A stretch of 64,000 bases of DNA, taken from assembly GCA_009379975.1 (NCBI GenBank), contig WHSS01000001.1:1-64000 (forward strand). The letters are read 5' to 3'. The position numbers and the translations under genes were made by a program. Shown piece after piece: positions 7,603 to 15,458 of the stretch (the stretch's first letter is position 1; each line of letters starts with the position of its first letter). The DNA comes from Actinophytocola sp. Lineage in GTDB: Bacteria > Actinomycetota > Actinomycetes > Mycobacteriales > Pseudonocardiaceae. The notes below the pieces were generated by a model. It was not told the DNA's origin, did no database searches, and saw nothing but the letters and a program-made list of their open reading frames with translations.

Positions 7603-9002
7603 GCTGGATCCACGATCCCGTTTTCATCAACAGCCTCTACATCATTTCGTTCTCGCTGTTCATCTATGGCTTGATGAACCTGACCGGGCCGCGGACCGCG
7701 GTGCGAGGTAACTGGATCGCCGCCGTCGGTATGGGCATCGCGGTCGTCGCGACGCTGCTCATCGACGAGATGGGCGAGAACTGGTGGCTGATCGCGGGTG
7801 GTGTCGTCGTCGGCACGATCATCGGTGTGCCGTCGGCGCAGAAGGTCAAGATGACGGCGATGCCGCAGATGGTGGCGCTGTTCAACGGTGTCGGCGGTGG
7901 CGCGGTCGCCTTGATCGCCTGGGCCGAGTTCCGGCATACCGACGCCTACGCGCACGAGCCGCGTTATGTCGCCATCGCGTCGCTGTTCGCCGCGATCGTC
8001 GGTTCGGTGTCGTTCTGGGGCTCGAACGTGGCCTTCGGCAAGCTGCAGGAGATCCTGCCCAGTAAGCCCATCGGCCTCGGCAAGCTGCAGCAGTTCGTGA
8101 ACCTGGCCGTGCTGCTGGTGGCCGTGGTGCTCGCCGTGCTGATCTCTTCCGGCGGTGACTCCGAGCTGCTGATGATCGGCGTCCTTGTCGCCGCGGCGAT
8201 CCTCGGCCTGATCGTGGTGCTGCCGATCGGTGGCGCGGATATGCCGGTGGTCATCTCACTGCTCAACGCGTTGACCGGGCTGTCGGCGGCCGCGATGGGC
8301 CTCGCGCTGAACAACACCGCGCTGATCGTGGCAGGCATGATCGTCGGCGCGTCCGGTTCGATCCTGACCAACCTGATGGCCAAGGCGATGAACCGCTCGA
8401 TCCCGGCCATCGTCAAGGGTGGCTTCGGCGGTGGCGGGGCGGCTATCGGTGCGGCCGGCGCCGAGGACCGGCCGGTGAACAGCACAAGCGCCGCCGACAC
8501 CGCGATCCAGATGGCGTATGCGAGCAATGTCGTCGTGGTGCCCGGCTACGGCATGGCGGTCGCGCAGGCGCAGCACGTGGTCAAGGAGATGGCCGAACTC
8601 CTCGAGGAGAAGGGCATCAACATCGCCTTCGCCATTCACCCGGTGGCGGGCCGGATGCCAGGGCACATGAACGTGCTGCTCGCCGAGGCGGACGTGCCCT
8701 ACGACCAGCTCAAGGAAATGGACGAGATCAACTCGCAGTTCGGGCAGACCGACGTTTCGCTGGTCATCGGGGCGAACGACGTCACCAACCCGGCGGCGGA
8801 ATCCAACCCCGACTCGCCCATCTACGGCATGCCGGTGCTCAAGGTGACGCAGAGCCGCTCGGTGATCGTGCTCAAGCGGTCGATGAACCCCGGGTTCGCC
8901 GGTATCGACAACGAGCTCTACTACGACCCGAAGACCAGCATGCTCTTCGGGGATGCCAAGGCCTCGGTGGCCGACATCGTCGAGGAGCTCAAACAGCTCT
9001 AG
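7599..9002 (+). CDS. pntB: NAD(P)+ transhydrogenase, beta subunit
   Basis: 467 residues from a GTG overlapping the pntAB stop. The first half holds about nine membrane helices, including the PSAQKVKMTAMPQMVALFNG loop; the second half is the NADP(H)-binding domain III with VPGYGMAVAQAQHVVKE, HPVAGRMPGHMNVLLAEA, VIGANDVTNPAA and a KRSMNPGFAGIDN motif, all typical of PntB. Length is normal. It completes the transhydrogenase. Downstream lies a repeat-rich gap with a large hairpin that could end the transcript. Confidence 0.96.
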   Translation: MSWIHDPVFINSLYIISFSLFIYGLMNLTGPRTAVRGNWIAAVGMGIAVVATLLIDEMGENWWLIAGGVVVGTIIGVPSAQKVKMTAMPQMVALFNGVGGGAVALIAWAEFRHTDAYAHEPRYVAIASLFAAIVGSVSFWGSNVAFGKLQEILPSKPIGLGKLQQFVNLAVLLVAVVLAVLISSGGDSELLMIGVLVAAAILGLIVVLPIGGADMPVVISLLNALTGLSAAAMGLALNNTALIVAGMIVGASGSILTNLMAKAMNRSIPAIVKGGFGGGGAAIGAAGAEDRPVNSTSAADTAIQMAYASNVVVVPGYGMAVAQAQHVVKEMAELLEEKGINIAFAIHPVAGRMPGHMNVLLAEADVPYDQLKEMDEINSQFGQTDVSLVIGANDVTNPAAESNPDSPIYGMPVLKVTQSRSVIVLKRSMNPGFAGIDNELYYDPKTSMLFGDAKASVADIVEELKQL

Positions 9003-9090
9003 CGCATCAGGGGCACCTGCCCGAGCGCCACCAGCTTGTGGCCGCCGCGCCCCACGTAAAGCGCCACCCCGCCCGATTCATCCCATTCCG
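8999..9090 (-). pseudogene. C-terminal remnant of a protein-coding gene ending in VPLMR
   Basis: On the minus strand about 25-30 codons read as natural-looking protein (ending KLVALGQVPLMR and a TAG that overlaps the pntB stop), but upstream of them lies only a hairpin repeat. The next complete minus-strand gene ends with the similar KVPLMH, and the DNA shares a 15-base direct repeat (9004-9018 and 9346-9360). I infer that the 3' end of a gene was cut off or duplicated when the repeats arrived. No family can be named from this short piece. Confidence 0.35.
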
Positions 9091-9100
9091 TACTGGCAGC

Positions 9101-9160
9101 AGGGGAGCCCAAGGTGGCCTTGGGCGCCATATAGGCACCCAAGGCCACAGTGGCTCCCCT
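9101..9160. repeat. Nested inverted repeat (large hairpin) downstream of pntB
   Basis: Outer arms AGGGGAGCC (9101-9109) and GGCTCCCCT (9152-9160) enclose a second pair TGGCCTTGGG (9115-9124) and CCCAAGGCCA (9138-9147) around an ATATA loop. The whole can fold into a 60-base hairpin. It lies between convergent genes and could act as a two-way terminator. It looks like a REP-type mobile palindrome. The first 40 bases of the window carry similar words (GGCACCCAA). Confidence 0.75.
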
Positions 9161-9186
9161 GGGAACTACGCAATGGGGACGTGAGG

Positions 9187-9297
9187 TGGATTTTGTGCGG
9201 GGCGCGGTGGCCTTAAGCTGGTCCGCGATCGGGCAGCCACCTGCCTGCCCGCGTCTCATGCCCGATGGTCGCCGCGGGGGTCCCCGCGCAAAATCCA
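9187..9297. repeat. Long inverted repeat, 111 bases
   Basis: TGGATTTTGTGCGGGG at 9187-9202 is the near-perfect reverse complement of the block at 9282-9297 (one mismatch). Inner sequence CGATCGGGCA / TGCCCGAT extends the pairing partly. The region between the repeats of this gap has no believable gene. It could be a small non-autonomous element or encode a structured RNA; nothing further supports either. Confidence 0.6.
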
Positions 9298-9340
9298 TCG
9301 GAGGCGAGGCCGGCGAGTTAGTGCGGTCAACATACGTCTT

Positions 9341-10732
9341 TCAGTGCATCAGGGGCACCTTTGTCGCGGCTTTCGCGATCTCGCCGAGGGTGCTGTCATC
9401 CGGTGAGGACGCCTCGCTCTGCCACGCCGTCCGGATCAGCCGCACCCGATTCTCGCTCGCGGCCGAGGTAGCCGCATGGTAAGCGGCGTTGTCGAAACTC
9501 GGCTGCTGCTGCCAAGCCGCCGACTCGGTCGCGGCGTCGAGGGCGCCGCCTGAGCCGGGGGCGGCCGCCAGGCGCTTGAGCTCGTCGGCATCGGCGGGGG
9601 TCGCGAACTCGATCTCCGCGATGCTGACGGCCGCGGTCCGCTCACCGTCGCGGACGGTGTAGCTGCCGAGCAGGATTCCGCCGCAGTTCTTGCGCTCGAG
9701 CAGCGCCTTGACGTCGCCGAAGGTCTTCGCGGCGCAGTCCCGCTCGGCGCTGGTGGCGACGACGGTGTACTCGTAGCCCGCGACAGCGTGGCTGGCGGGT
9801 TCGGTGTCGCTGCTTTCCGGCGAAGTGGGTGTCGGCTCGCCGTCGGCCCCGCCCGCCGCCAGCACGATCGCGGCGATGATCCCGGCGATGACCAGGCACA
9901 GCGCCGCTATCGGCAATACCTTGAGCGACTTGCGCGAGCCGTCCCGGTCGGCTTCCGGATCGGACGGCGACATCATGGTGGGATCCATGAACAGCGTGGT
10001 CGTCGGAAAGTCGTCGGCGGGCATCTCGTCGGGCACTGCGGCGGGCACCTCCGCGGGCACGGCCCGCGTGGCGTGAGCGCGGATCAGGAACCCTTCCTTG
10101 GTCAGGGCCGAGTCGGGCAGGATGGAGATGTTGGGGTCGAGTGTGCGCAGCACGGCGCGCGCTTCTTCGACGGTGCACGCGTTGCCGTGCTCAGGCGCAA
10201 GGGCGGCGATCGCCTCGCGCAGCGCGGCCGGCGTCGGGAAGAGCACGCGGACCGGCTCGGCCAGCTCGGCTTCGGGCTGCACCACGGTGTCGACGAACGG
10301 CCCGGTCGCGAGGATCGCCGCGATGGGAATCGTGATGCCCGTTTCGGAGTGCAATCGCTGCGCGGTGGCCTGAGCGGCGGCGAGCGCGAAAGAGCCGGGA
10401 TTGGTGTCTTCGCCCGAGCCGACCAGCGGCCAATTGTCCGATTTCCACTGCCCACGCAGGGGAGCGTCGAGGCGCATGGCCGGCCCTGGCAGGTCGACGC
10501 CCGCGATGAGCAGCACGCCTCGCGGCAGCACGACGATCGCGTCGAACGCCGCGTCGGGTCCCTGGGGTTTGACGCTGAGCAGCGCGATCCCCCCGACGAC
10601 CGCGTCTCCCCGGCCGAGCGCCGTGAGGCCGGCCCGGATGTCGTCGGCTACCTTCGAGCGTTGCGCACCGACATTGATCAGCCGCACTTTTGCACCCTCC
10701 AACACCTGCAGGCATGCGAGCATCTCCGTCAC
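9341..10732 (-). CDS. Single-pass membrane protein with a NERD-like N-terminal domain, function unknown
   Basis: 463 residues if the GTG at 10732 is used (an ATG at 10723 is nine bases further in). Residues 1-240 are soluble and contain FDAIVVLPRGVLLIAGVDLPG and a later SFALAAAQATAQRL helix, which recall NERD nuclease-like folds, though catalytic residues are not clearly kept. A basic stop-transfer sequence RKSLK precedes one helix (LPIAALCLVIAGIIAAIVLA), followed by a Pro/Ser/Thr linker and an extracytoplasmic domain with cysteines. So the N-terminus is probably cytosolic and the C-terminus outside. Its stop codon lies inside a TGAAAGACG repeat word. The family is not named with confidence. 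Confidence 0.7.
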   Translation of the reverse strand: MTEMLACLQVLEGAKVRLINVGAQRSKVADDIRAGLTALGRGDAVVGGIALLSVKPQGPDAAFDAIVVLPRGVLLIAGVDLPGPAMRLDAPLRGQWKSDNWPLVGSGEDTNPGSFALAAAQATAQRLHSETGITIPIAAILATGPFVDTVVQPEAELAEPVRVLFPTPAALREAIAALAPEHGNACTVEEARAVLRTLDPNISILPDSALTKEGFLIRAHATRAVPAEVPAAVPDEMPADDFPTTTLFMDPTMMSPSDPEADRDGSRKSLKVLPIAALCLVIAGIIAAIVLAAGGADGEPTPTSPESSDTEPASHAVAGYEYTVVATSAERDCAAKTFGDVKALLERKNCGGILLGSYTVRDGERTAAVSIAEIEFATPADADELKRLAAAPGSGGALDAATESAAWQQQPSFDNAAYHAATSAASENRVRLIRTAWQSEASSPDDSTLGEIAKAATKVPLMH

Positions 10733-10931
10733 ACGATGGTGGGGGGTTGCCCGCGCGGATTTCCGACCTCGCAGCAGACAGGTTAGCCGGATCCGGATCG
10801 GCACCGGAGGTGGCCTGTGGTGAGTGTTGGTCCGACACGCACGAATTGTCACGGTGCGTGCCGCCTCGGTCTCAGACTCTGAGACATTTTTGTGTTCTGC
10901 GGGCCGTCATAGTTGACGATGGCGGCGATCA

Positions 10932-10993
10932 CCTAGTTGTGTAGCACCCACACGGTTGACACCTGAATGGGTTAAGGCCGTTACGCAACTAGG
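10932..10993 (+). promoter_or_regulatory. Leader inverted repeat reaching the ribosome binding site of the subtilisin gene
   Basis: CCTAGTTG (10932-10939) is the exact reverse complement of CAACTAGG (10986-10993). The right arm runs into the AGGAGG Shine-Dalgarno (10991-10996) of the downstream protease gene, so pairing in the mRNA could hide part of it. A TTGACA at 10956 could serve as a -35 box, but a matching -10 is weak, and transcription from it would exclude the left arm. The role is a suggestion only. Confidence 0.35.
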
Positions 10994-11001
10994 AGGTCAT
11001 G

Positions 11002-12465
11002 ATGGTCCAGCGTTCTCCGTGGCGCAGGAAGGCGGCGGCGTTGGCTGCTGCCGCGCTTGTCATACCCGTCGTGGGGGTGGCAGGTGCCTCCGCGCAGACG
11101 GCATTGAATCCGCTTGCGCCGGTATCCGACTCGCTCCGGGGAATGCTGTCCTCGGCATCCGACACGTCCAAGGTCACCGCACTGGTGCACGGCACCGATC
11201 TGGCGGCGGCTCAACGTGCCGTCGCCGACGCGGGTATGCGTAAGGTCACCAGCTTCGACAAGATCGGCGTTGTCGCGGCTAAAGGCACCGCTGACCAGCT
11301 AGAAGAGGTCCGTTCCGCCGACGGCGTGACCTACGTCGAGAACAACCAGAAGATCAAGTTCTTCAGCAGCACCGGCACCACCGCGACTCGCAGCGCCGAA
11401 GCGCGAGAGACGCTGACCGACGCCGAGGGCAACCCGATCGACGGCCGCGGCTCCTCGGTGGCGATCATCGACACCGGCATCGATCCGAGTCACCCCGCGT
11501 TCGCGGACGGCAGGGTGGTGAAGAACATGAAGAGCCTGTGCACGTCCGGTGAGGACACGAGCTGCGTTGTCGACGCTGGGTCGCTCGACACGGATACGGC
11601 GTCCGTCGGCGGGCACGGCACACACGTTTCGGGGATAGCCGCCGGAAATGTTCTCACTCTCAGTGATGGGACCGAAGTGGGCGGTTCGGCGCCGGGATCG
11701 AAGATCGTCTCGATCTCGACGGGCGCGGTCATCCTCATCCTCGGTGCCGACGCGGCGATGAACTGGGTGCTGGAGAACCACGCCGCACCGTGCGGCGGCG
11801 AGCCGACGCCCGACTGCCCGCCGATCAAGGTGATCAACAACTCGTGGGGACCGAGCGGCGGCGGCGAGTTCGACGAGAACTCGGCAACGGTCAAGCTGCA
11901 GCGCGCGCTCGCGGCTGAAGGTGTCATGACCGTGTGGGCGAACGGCAACGACGGCGGCGACGGTTCGGAGAGCCTGTCCAACCCGCCGGGGATGGACCCG
12001 ACGCCGGGCATCATCTCGGTCGCTTCCTACTTCGACGAGGGTACGGGTACTCGCGACGGCAAGGTCTCGGACTTCTCCTCGCGCGGCGACACCGAGGACT
12101 CCAGCACCTGGCCGGACGTTTCGGCGCCGGGTGAGGAGATCATCTCCGCGTGCCGGGTGTACCTGCCGATCTGCAGCACCGGCGGCGAGCCGAGCAACGG
12201 CCCCGGCGAGACCGACATCGGCTCGTACAACGTGATCAGCGGGACGTCGATGGCGGCGCCGCAGATCACCGGCATCGTGGCTCAGCTGTACCAGGTCAAG
12301 CCGGACGCGACACCGGCGGAGATCGAGGACGCGATCAAGTCGACCGCGTACCAGTACAGCGACGGCGCGCCGTATGAGCAGGCGGATGGCTACACCTCGA
12401 GCTTCGACAAGGGCACCGGCCTGGTCGACGTCGTCGAGGCCGCAGGCAAACTCTCAGGCAACTAA
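11002..12465 (+). CDS. Secreted subtilisin-family (S8) serine protease with propeptide
   Basis: 487 residues from ATG 11002, which has AGGAGG five bases upstream (ATG 10999 is too close to it). A signal peptide with arginines and a long alanine-rich core ends near ASAQ (residue 32). Residues 56-120 look like an I9-type inhibitor propeptide. The catalytic triad is intact: Asp157 in VAIIDTGID, His205 in GGHGTHVSG and Ser416 in ISGTSMAAP, with the oxyanion asparagine in INNSWG. Several cysteines suggest disulfides in the exported enzyme. It is an extracellular endopeptidase; its substrate is unknown. A strong hairpin follows the stop. Confidence 0.95.
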   Translation: MVQRSPWRRKAAALAAAALVIPVVGVAGASAQTALNPLAPVSDSLRGMLSSASDTSKVTALVHGTDLAAAQRAVADAGMRKVTSFDKIGVVAAKGTADQLEEVRSADGVTYVENNQKIKFFSSTGTTATRSAEARETLTDAEGNPIDGRGSSVAIIDTGIDPSHPAFADGRVVKNMKSLCTSGEDTSCVVDAGSLDTDTASVGGHGTHVSGIAAGNVLTLSDGTEVGGSAPGSKIVSISTGAVILILGADAAMNWVLENHAAPCGGEPTPDCPPIKVINNSWGPSGGGEFDENSATVKLQRALAAEGVMTVWANGNDGGDGSESLSNPPGMDPTPGIISVASYFDEGTGTRDGKVSDFSSRGDTEDSSTWPDVSAPGEEIISACRVYLPICSTGGEPSNGPGETDIGSYNVISGTSMAAPQITGIVAQLYQVKPDATPAEIEDAIKSTAYQYSDGAPYEQADGYTSSFDKGTGLVDVVEAAGKLSGN

Positions 12466-12476
12466 AGTGGGGTGCT

Positions 12477-12519
12477 GAAGGGCCCATCCGGTACCGATCA
12501 GGTACTTGATGGGCCCTTC
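12477..12519 (+). terminator. Probable terminator of the subtilisin gene
   Basis: Perfect 12-base arms GAAGGGCCCATC (12477-12488) and GATGGGCCCTTC (12508-12519) enclose a 19-base loop that itself contains two GGTAC words. It starts 11 bases after the stop. There is no T-run, which is common for terminators in high-GC actinomycetes. Confidence 0.7.
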
Positions 12520-12688
12520 GGCTCGCCGTAACGGCTGTTGCGGCTGGTGTTGTTGGGGTTAGATGGCATAATCTGCACTACAGAGAACCGAACAACGAGT
12601 GCCTGGCTGCGCAAGCTCCGCCGGTGACGAGGTCGTAGGGGAAGATCGCTCCTCGTCAACCAGCAAGATCGACCAGCGGAGGTCAGCA

Positions 12689-13192
12689 GTGAGCACTCGC
12701 GAGCTCAGCCGTGGCGTGGTGTATGTCCACTCGTCGCCTTCTGCGGTATGTCCGCATGTCGAGTGGGCTATTTCTGGTGCGCTGCAAACTCGCGCCGAGC
12801 TGACATGGACCGCGCAGCCCGCGGCTCCAGGTCAGCTGCGCGCCGAATGTGACTGGCGCGCGCCCGCGGGCACGGCGGCCAAACTGGTCACTGCGCTCAA
12901 GGCGTGGCCGATGGTGCGCTTCGAGGTGACCGAGCAGCCCAGTCCCGGTGTCGACGGTGAACGGTTCTGTTTCGCACCCGGTCTCGGGTTGTGGCGGGGG
13001 AGGACCAGCGCGAACGGTGACATCGTCGTCGGCGAGGATCAGCTCAGGGCGATCGCGGCGAGCAGCCGGGCGGGGGAGCAGCTCGCGCATAAGCTCGACG
13101 AGTTGCTGGGCGCCAACTGGGACGAGGCCTTGGAGTCGTTCCGGCACGCGGGCGACGGCGCTCCGGTCAGCTGGCTGCACCAGGTTGGCTGA
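12689..13192 (+). CDS. DUF3145 family protein
   Basis: 167 residues from a GTG with GGAGG six bases upstream; the open frame extends further 5' but without protein-like sequence. The start STRELSRGVVYVHSSPSAVC and the motifs HVEWAISG and CDWRAPAGTAAKL are those of DUF3145, an actinobacterial family usually found next to the type II fatty-acid genes, as here. It has no signal peptide and is probably cytosolic. The function is not known; the constant neighbourhood hints at a link with fatty-acid synthesis. Confidence 0.88.
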   Translation: MSTRELSRGVVYVHSSPSAVCPHVEWAISGALQTRAELTWTAQPAAPGQLRAECDWRAPAGTAAKLVTALKAWPMVRFEVTEQPSPGVDGERFCFAPGLGLWRGRTSANGDIVVGEDQLRAIAASSRAGEQLAHKLDELLGANWDEALESFRHAGDGAPVSWLHQVG

Positions 13193-13214
13193 GTCGCCGT
13201 TCTAGACTGGACCG

Positions 13215-13808
13215 GTGCCAGCGATCACCGAGCCATCGGCGAGTAATCGTTGGCTCGCGCCTGTGCTGGTCGTCGTAGTCGCGGTAGCCATCGCGGGGGG
13301 AGTGCTGCTGCGCGACGTGTATCAGCGCGGCGTGCCGGGCGAAGTCAAGCCGGTGACGGCGCCGGTGGCCACTTCGCTCGCGCCGAACGAGCAGCCGGGC
13401 TCCCCGCTGGTGCAGTTGACGCCCGATGCGTCGGATCATCCCAGGGACGAGATCGTGCGCCGGCTGCTGCAGGCCTACTTCGACGGCATCAACGGGCGGA
13501 ACTACGACCGATGGAAGACCTCGGTCACCTCGGAGCGGGTTCGCGCGAAACCGGAGGAGACCTGGCTGCGGGACTACCGCTCCACCAAGGACGGCAGCAT
13601 CGTGGTGCATCGGATAGACACCGCGCGCGACGGGAAGATGAACGTCCTGCTGAGCTTCACCAGCACACAGGACCTGCGCGACGCTCCGGTGATTTTGCAG
13701 GAGCGGTGCATCCGGTGGTGGCTTGCGCTGCCCGTCGCGGTCGAGCGCGGGCACTGGAAGATCGACACCGTACCGGCGGGAACCATCCCCGAAATGGCCA
13801 AGTGCTGA
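13215..13808 (+). CDS. Membrane-anchored protein with NTF2-like outer domain
   Basis: 197 residues from a GTG 22 bases after the DUF3145 gene. Residues 13-32 form one helix (LAPVLVVVVAVAIAGGVLL), then a Pro/Val-rich linker and a C-terminal domain with LLQAYFDGINGRNYDRWKT, typical of NTF2-like folds in mycobacterial Mce-associated and lipoprotein-like proteins. It is probably exposed outside the membrane. Its TGA stop is the first triplet of the following palindrome. The function is unknown. Confidence 0.75.
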   Translation: MPAITEPSASNRWLAPVLVVVVAVAIAGGVLLRDVYQRGVPGEVKPVTAPVATSLAPNEQPGSPLVQLTPDASDHPRDEIVRRLLQAYFDGINGRNYDRWKTSVTSERVRAKPEETWLRDYRSTKDGSIVVHRIDTARDGKMNVLLSFTSTQDLRDAPVILQERCIRWWLALPVAVERGHWKIDTVPAGTIPEMAKC

Positions 13809-13880
13809 AAGACGCTTTCAGTCCGTTGAACGGACTGAAAGCGTCTTTCACTGCATTGAGCGGACTGAAGGCGTCTTTCA
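13806..13880. terminator. Perfect palindrome plus third arm between convergent genes
   Basis: A 22-base arm at 13806-13827 is perfectly complementary to 13829-13850, with a single G between. A third, one-mismatch copy of the right arm follows at 13861-13880. The TGA opening the left arm is the stop codon of the upstream plus-strand gene, and the TGA opening the third arm (read on the minus strand) is the stop of fabF. The structure should end transcription from both sides and belongs to a repeat family with the unit TGAAAGACG. Confidence 0.8.
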
Positions 13881-15113
13881 GCGCGCGGCGGCGAAGGCTA
13901 GTGCCACGTTGTGCCCGCCGAAGCCGAACGAGTCGTTCAGTGCGACGTCCAGATCCACCTTGCGCGGCTCGCCGGTCACGACGTCGAGCATGACGCCCGG
14001 ATCGATCTGGTCGAGGTTCTGCGTCGCCGGGATCAGCCCGTGATACAGCGACAGGATCGTCGAGACGGATTCGACCGCGCCCGCCGCGCCGAGCAGGTGA
14101 CCCAGCGCGCTCTTCGGCGCGGTGAGTACCGGATGCTCGCCGATCGCCTTGCGCACCGCGACCGTTTCCGTCACATCGCCGACCGGCGTCGAGGTGGCGT
14201 GCGCGTTGACGTGGCCGACCCGCGCGGGGTCGATGTCGCCGCTGCGCAGCGCCGCCGCCATCGCCCTGGCCTGACCCGTGCCGTCCGGATCCGGTGCGGT
14301 GATGTGATACGAGTCGGCACTGGTGCCGATGCCCGCCAGCGTGGCGTAGACCCTGGCGCCGCGCGCCTTGGCGTACTCCGCGCGTTCGAGCACGATGATC
14401 CCGGCACCCTCGCCGAGCACGAAGCCGTCGCGGCCGACGTCCCACGGCCGGGACGCGGCAGTGGGGTCGTCGTTCCGGGTACTCATCGTGCGCGACTGGG
14501 CGAACCCGGCCATGGTGATCGCCGCGATGCAGGCCTCGGCGCCACCGGCGACGACGACATCGGCCTCACCAGCGCGCAGCATTCGCCACGCCCAGGCGAT
14601 GGCTTCCGCCCCGGACGCGCACGCGGAGACCGGTGCGTGCACCCCGGCGCGCGCCTTGAGCTCGAGCCCGACATGGGCGGCGGGCCCATTGGGCATGAGC
14701 ATCGGCACCGTCAGCGGCGAGACCTTGCGCAGGCCGCTGGTCTCGAGGAGGTCGTCCTGGTTGAGGAGGGTCGTCGCACCACCGATGCCGGTGCCGATCA
14801 CCACACCGAGACGTTCCGGCTCGACGCCCTCATCGCCGAACGCGGCGTCCTGCCACGCCTGGCGGGCGGCGATCATGGCGACCTGCTCGGACCGGTCCAG
14901 CCTGCGTGCCTCCACCCTCGGCAGCACCTCGGAGGGTTCCACCGCGAGGCGAGCACCGATCTTGACGGGCAGGTCGAACCTCTCGATCCACTCGTCGGTG
15001 AGCGTGCGCACGCCGCTCCGACCGGTGAGCAGACCGTCCCATGTGGACTCGACGTCCCCGCCGAGCGGGGTCGTAGCACCCAGCCCGGTTACTACGACGT
15101 CACCGTTGCTCAT
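13878..15113 (-). CDS. fabF: 3-oxoacyl-[ACP] synthase II (KAS II)
   Basis: 411 residues, normal for FabF. The thiolase-fold catalytic triad is clear: Cys165 in PVSACASGAEA, His in NAHATSTPVGD and His in KSALGHLLGAAG, plus the C-terminal GFGGHN loop. It elongates acyl-ACP with malonyl-ACP in type II fatty-acid synthesis. It is the last gene of the fabD-fabH-acpP-fabF operon, 40 bases after acpP. The order is that of Streptomyces; mycobacteria have kasA and kasB at this place. Its stop codon lies in the repeat palindrome downstream. Confidence 0.97.
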   Translation of the reverse strand: MSNGDVVVTGLGATTPLGGDVESTWDGLLTGRSGVRTLTDEWIERFDLPVKIGARLAVEPSEVLPRVEARRLDRSEQVAMIAARQAWQDAAFGDEGVEPERLGVVIGTGIGGATTLLNQDDLLETSGLRKVSPLTVPMLMPNGPAAHVGLELKARAGVHAPVSACASGAEAIAWAWRMLRAGEADVVVAGGAEACIAAITMAGFAQSRTMSTRNDDPTAASRPWDVGRDGFVLGEGAGIIVLERAEYAKARGARVYATLAGIGTSADSYHITAPDPDGTGQARAMAAALRSGDIDPARVGHVNAHATSTPVGDVTETVAVRKAIGEHPVLTAPKSALGHLLGAAGAVESVSTILSLYHGLIPATQNLDQIDPGVMLDVVTGEPRKVDLDVALNDSFGFGGHNVALAFAAAR

Positions 15114-15153
15114 GAGTCACTCCGGACTTCCTCGACGTTGCCTGGCGTTGTGC

Positions 15154-15396
15154 TCAGCTGTGGTCCGAGACGTACTTGACGGCGTCGCCGACGGTCTTGA
15201 GGTTGGCGAGCTCGTCGTCCGGGATCTTGACACCGAACTTGTCCTCGGCCTGCACGGCGATCTCGACCATCGAAAGCGAGTCGATGTCGAGGTCGTCCAC
15301 GAAGGACTTCTCGGCGGTCACGTCGTCCTGTGCGACGCCGGCGACCTCTTCGACGATTTCCGCTAGTCCGGCGAGGATCTCTCCGTTGTCTGCCAT
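15154..15396 (-). CDS. acpP: Acyl carrier protein
   Basis: 80 residues from an ATG at 15396. The phosphopantetheine attachment site is the serine of DLDIDSLSMVE (Ser40), embedded in the usual acidic four-helix protein. It carries the growing acyl chain between FabD, FabH and FabF, whose genes flank it on the same strand. A longer open frame upstream overlaps fabH and is not the ACP start; AAAGGA lies upstream of the chosen ATG. Confidence 0.97.
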   Translation of the reverse strand: MADNGEILAGLAEIVEEVAGVAQDDVTAEKSFVDDLDIDSLSMVEIAVQAEDKFGVKIPDDELANLKTVGDAVKYVSDHS

Positions 15397-15458
15397 CTGT
15401 GTTCCTTTCCGTGGTTTCCGCCTCGTGCGTTGGTGCGCGAGGTCAGCTCTTGAACTGG

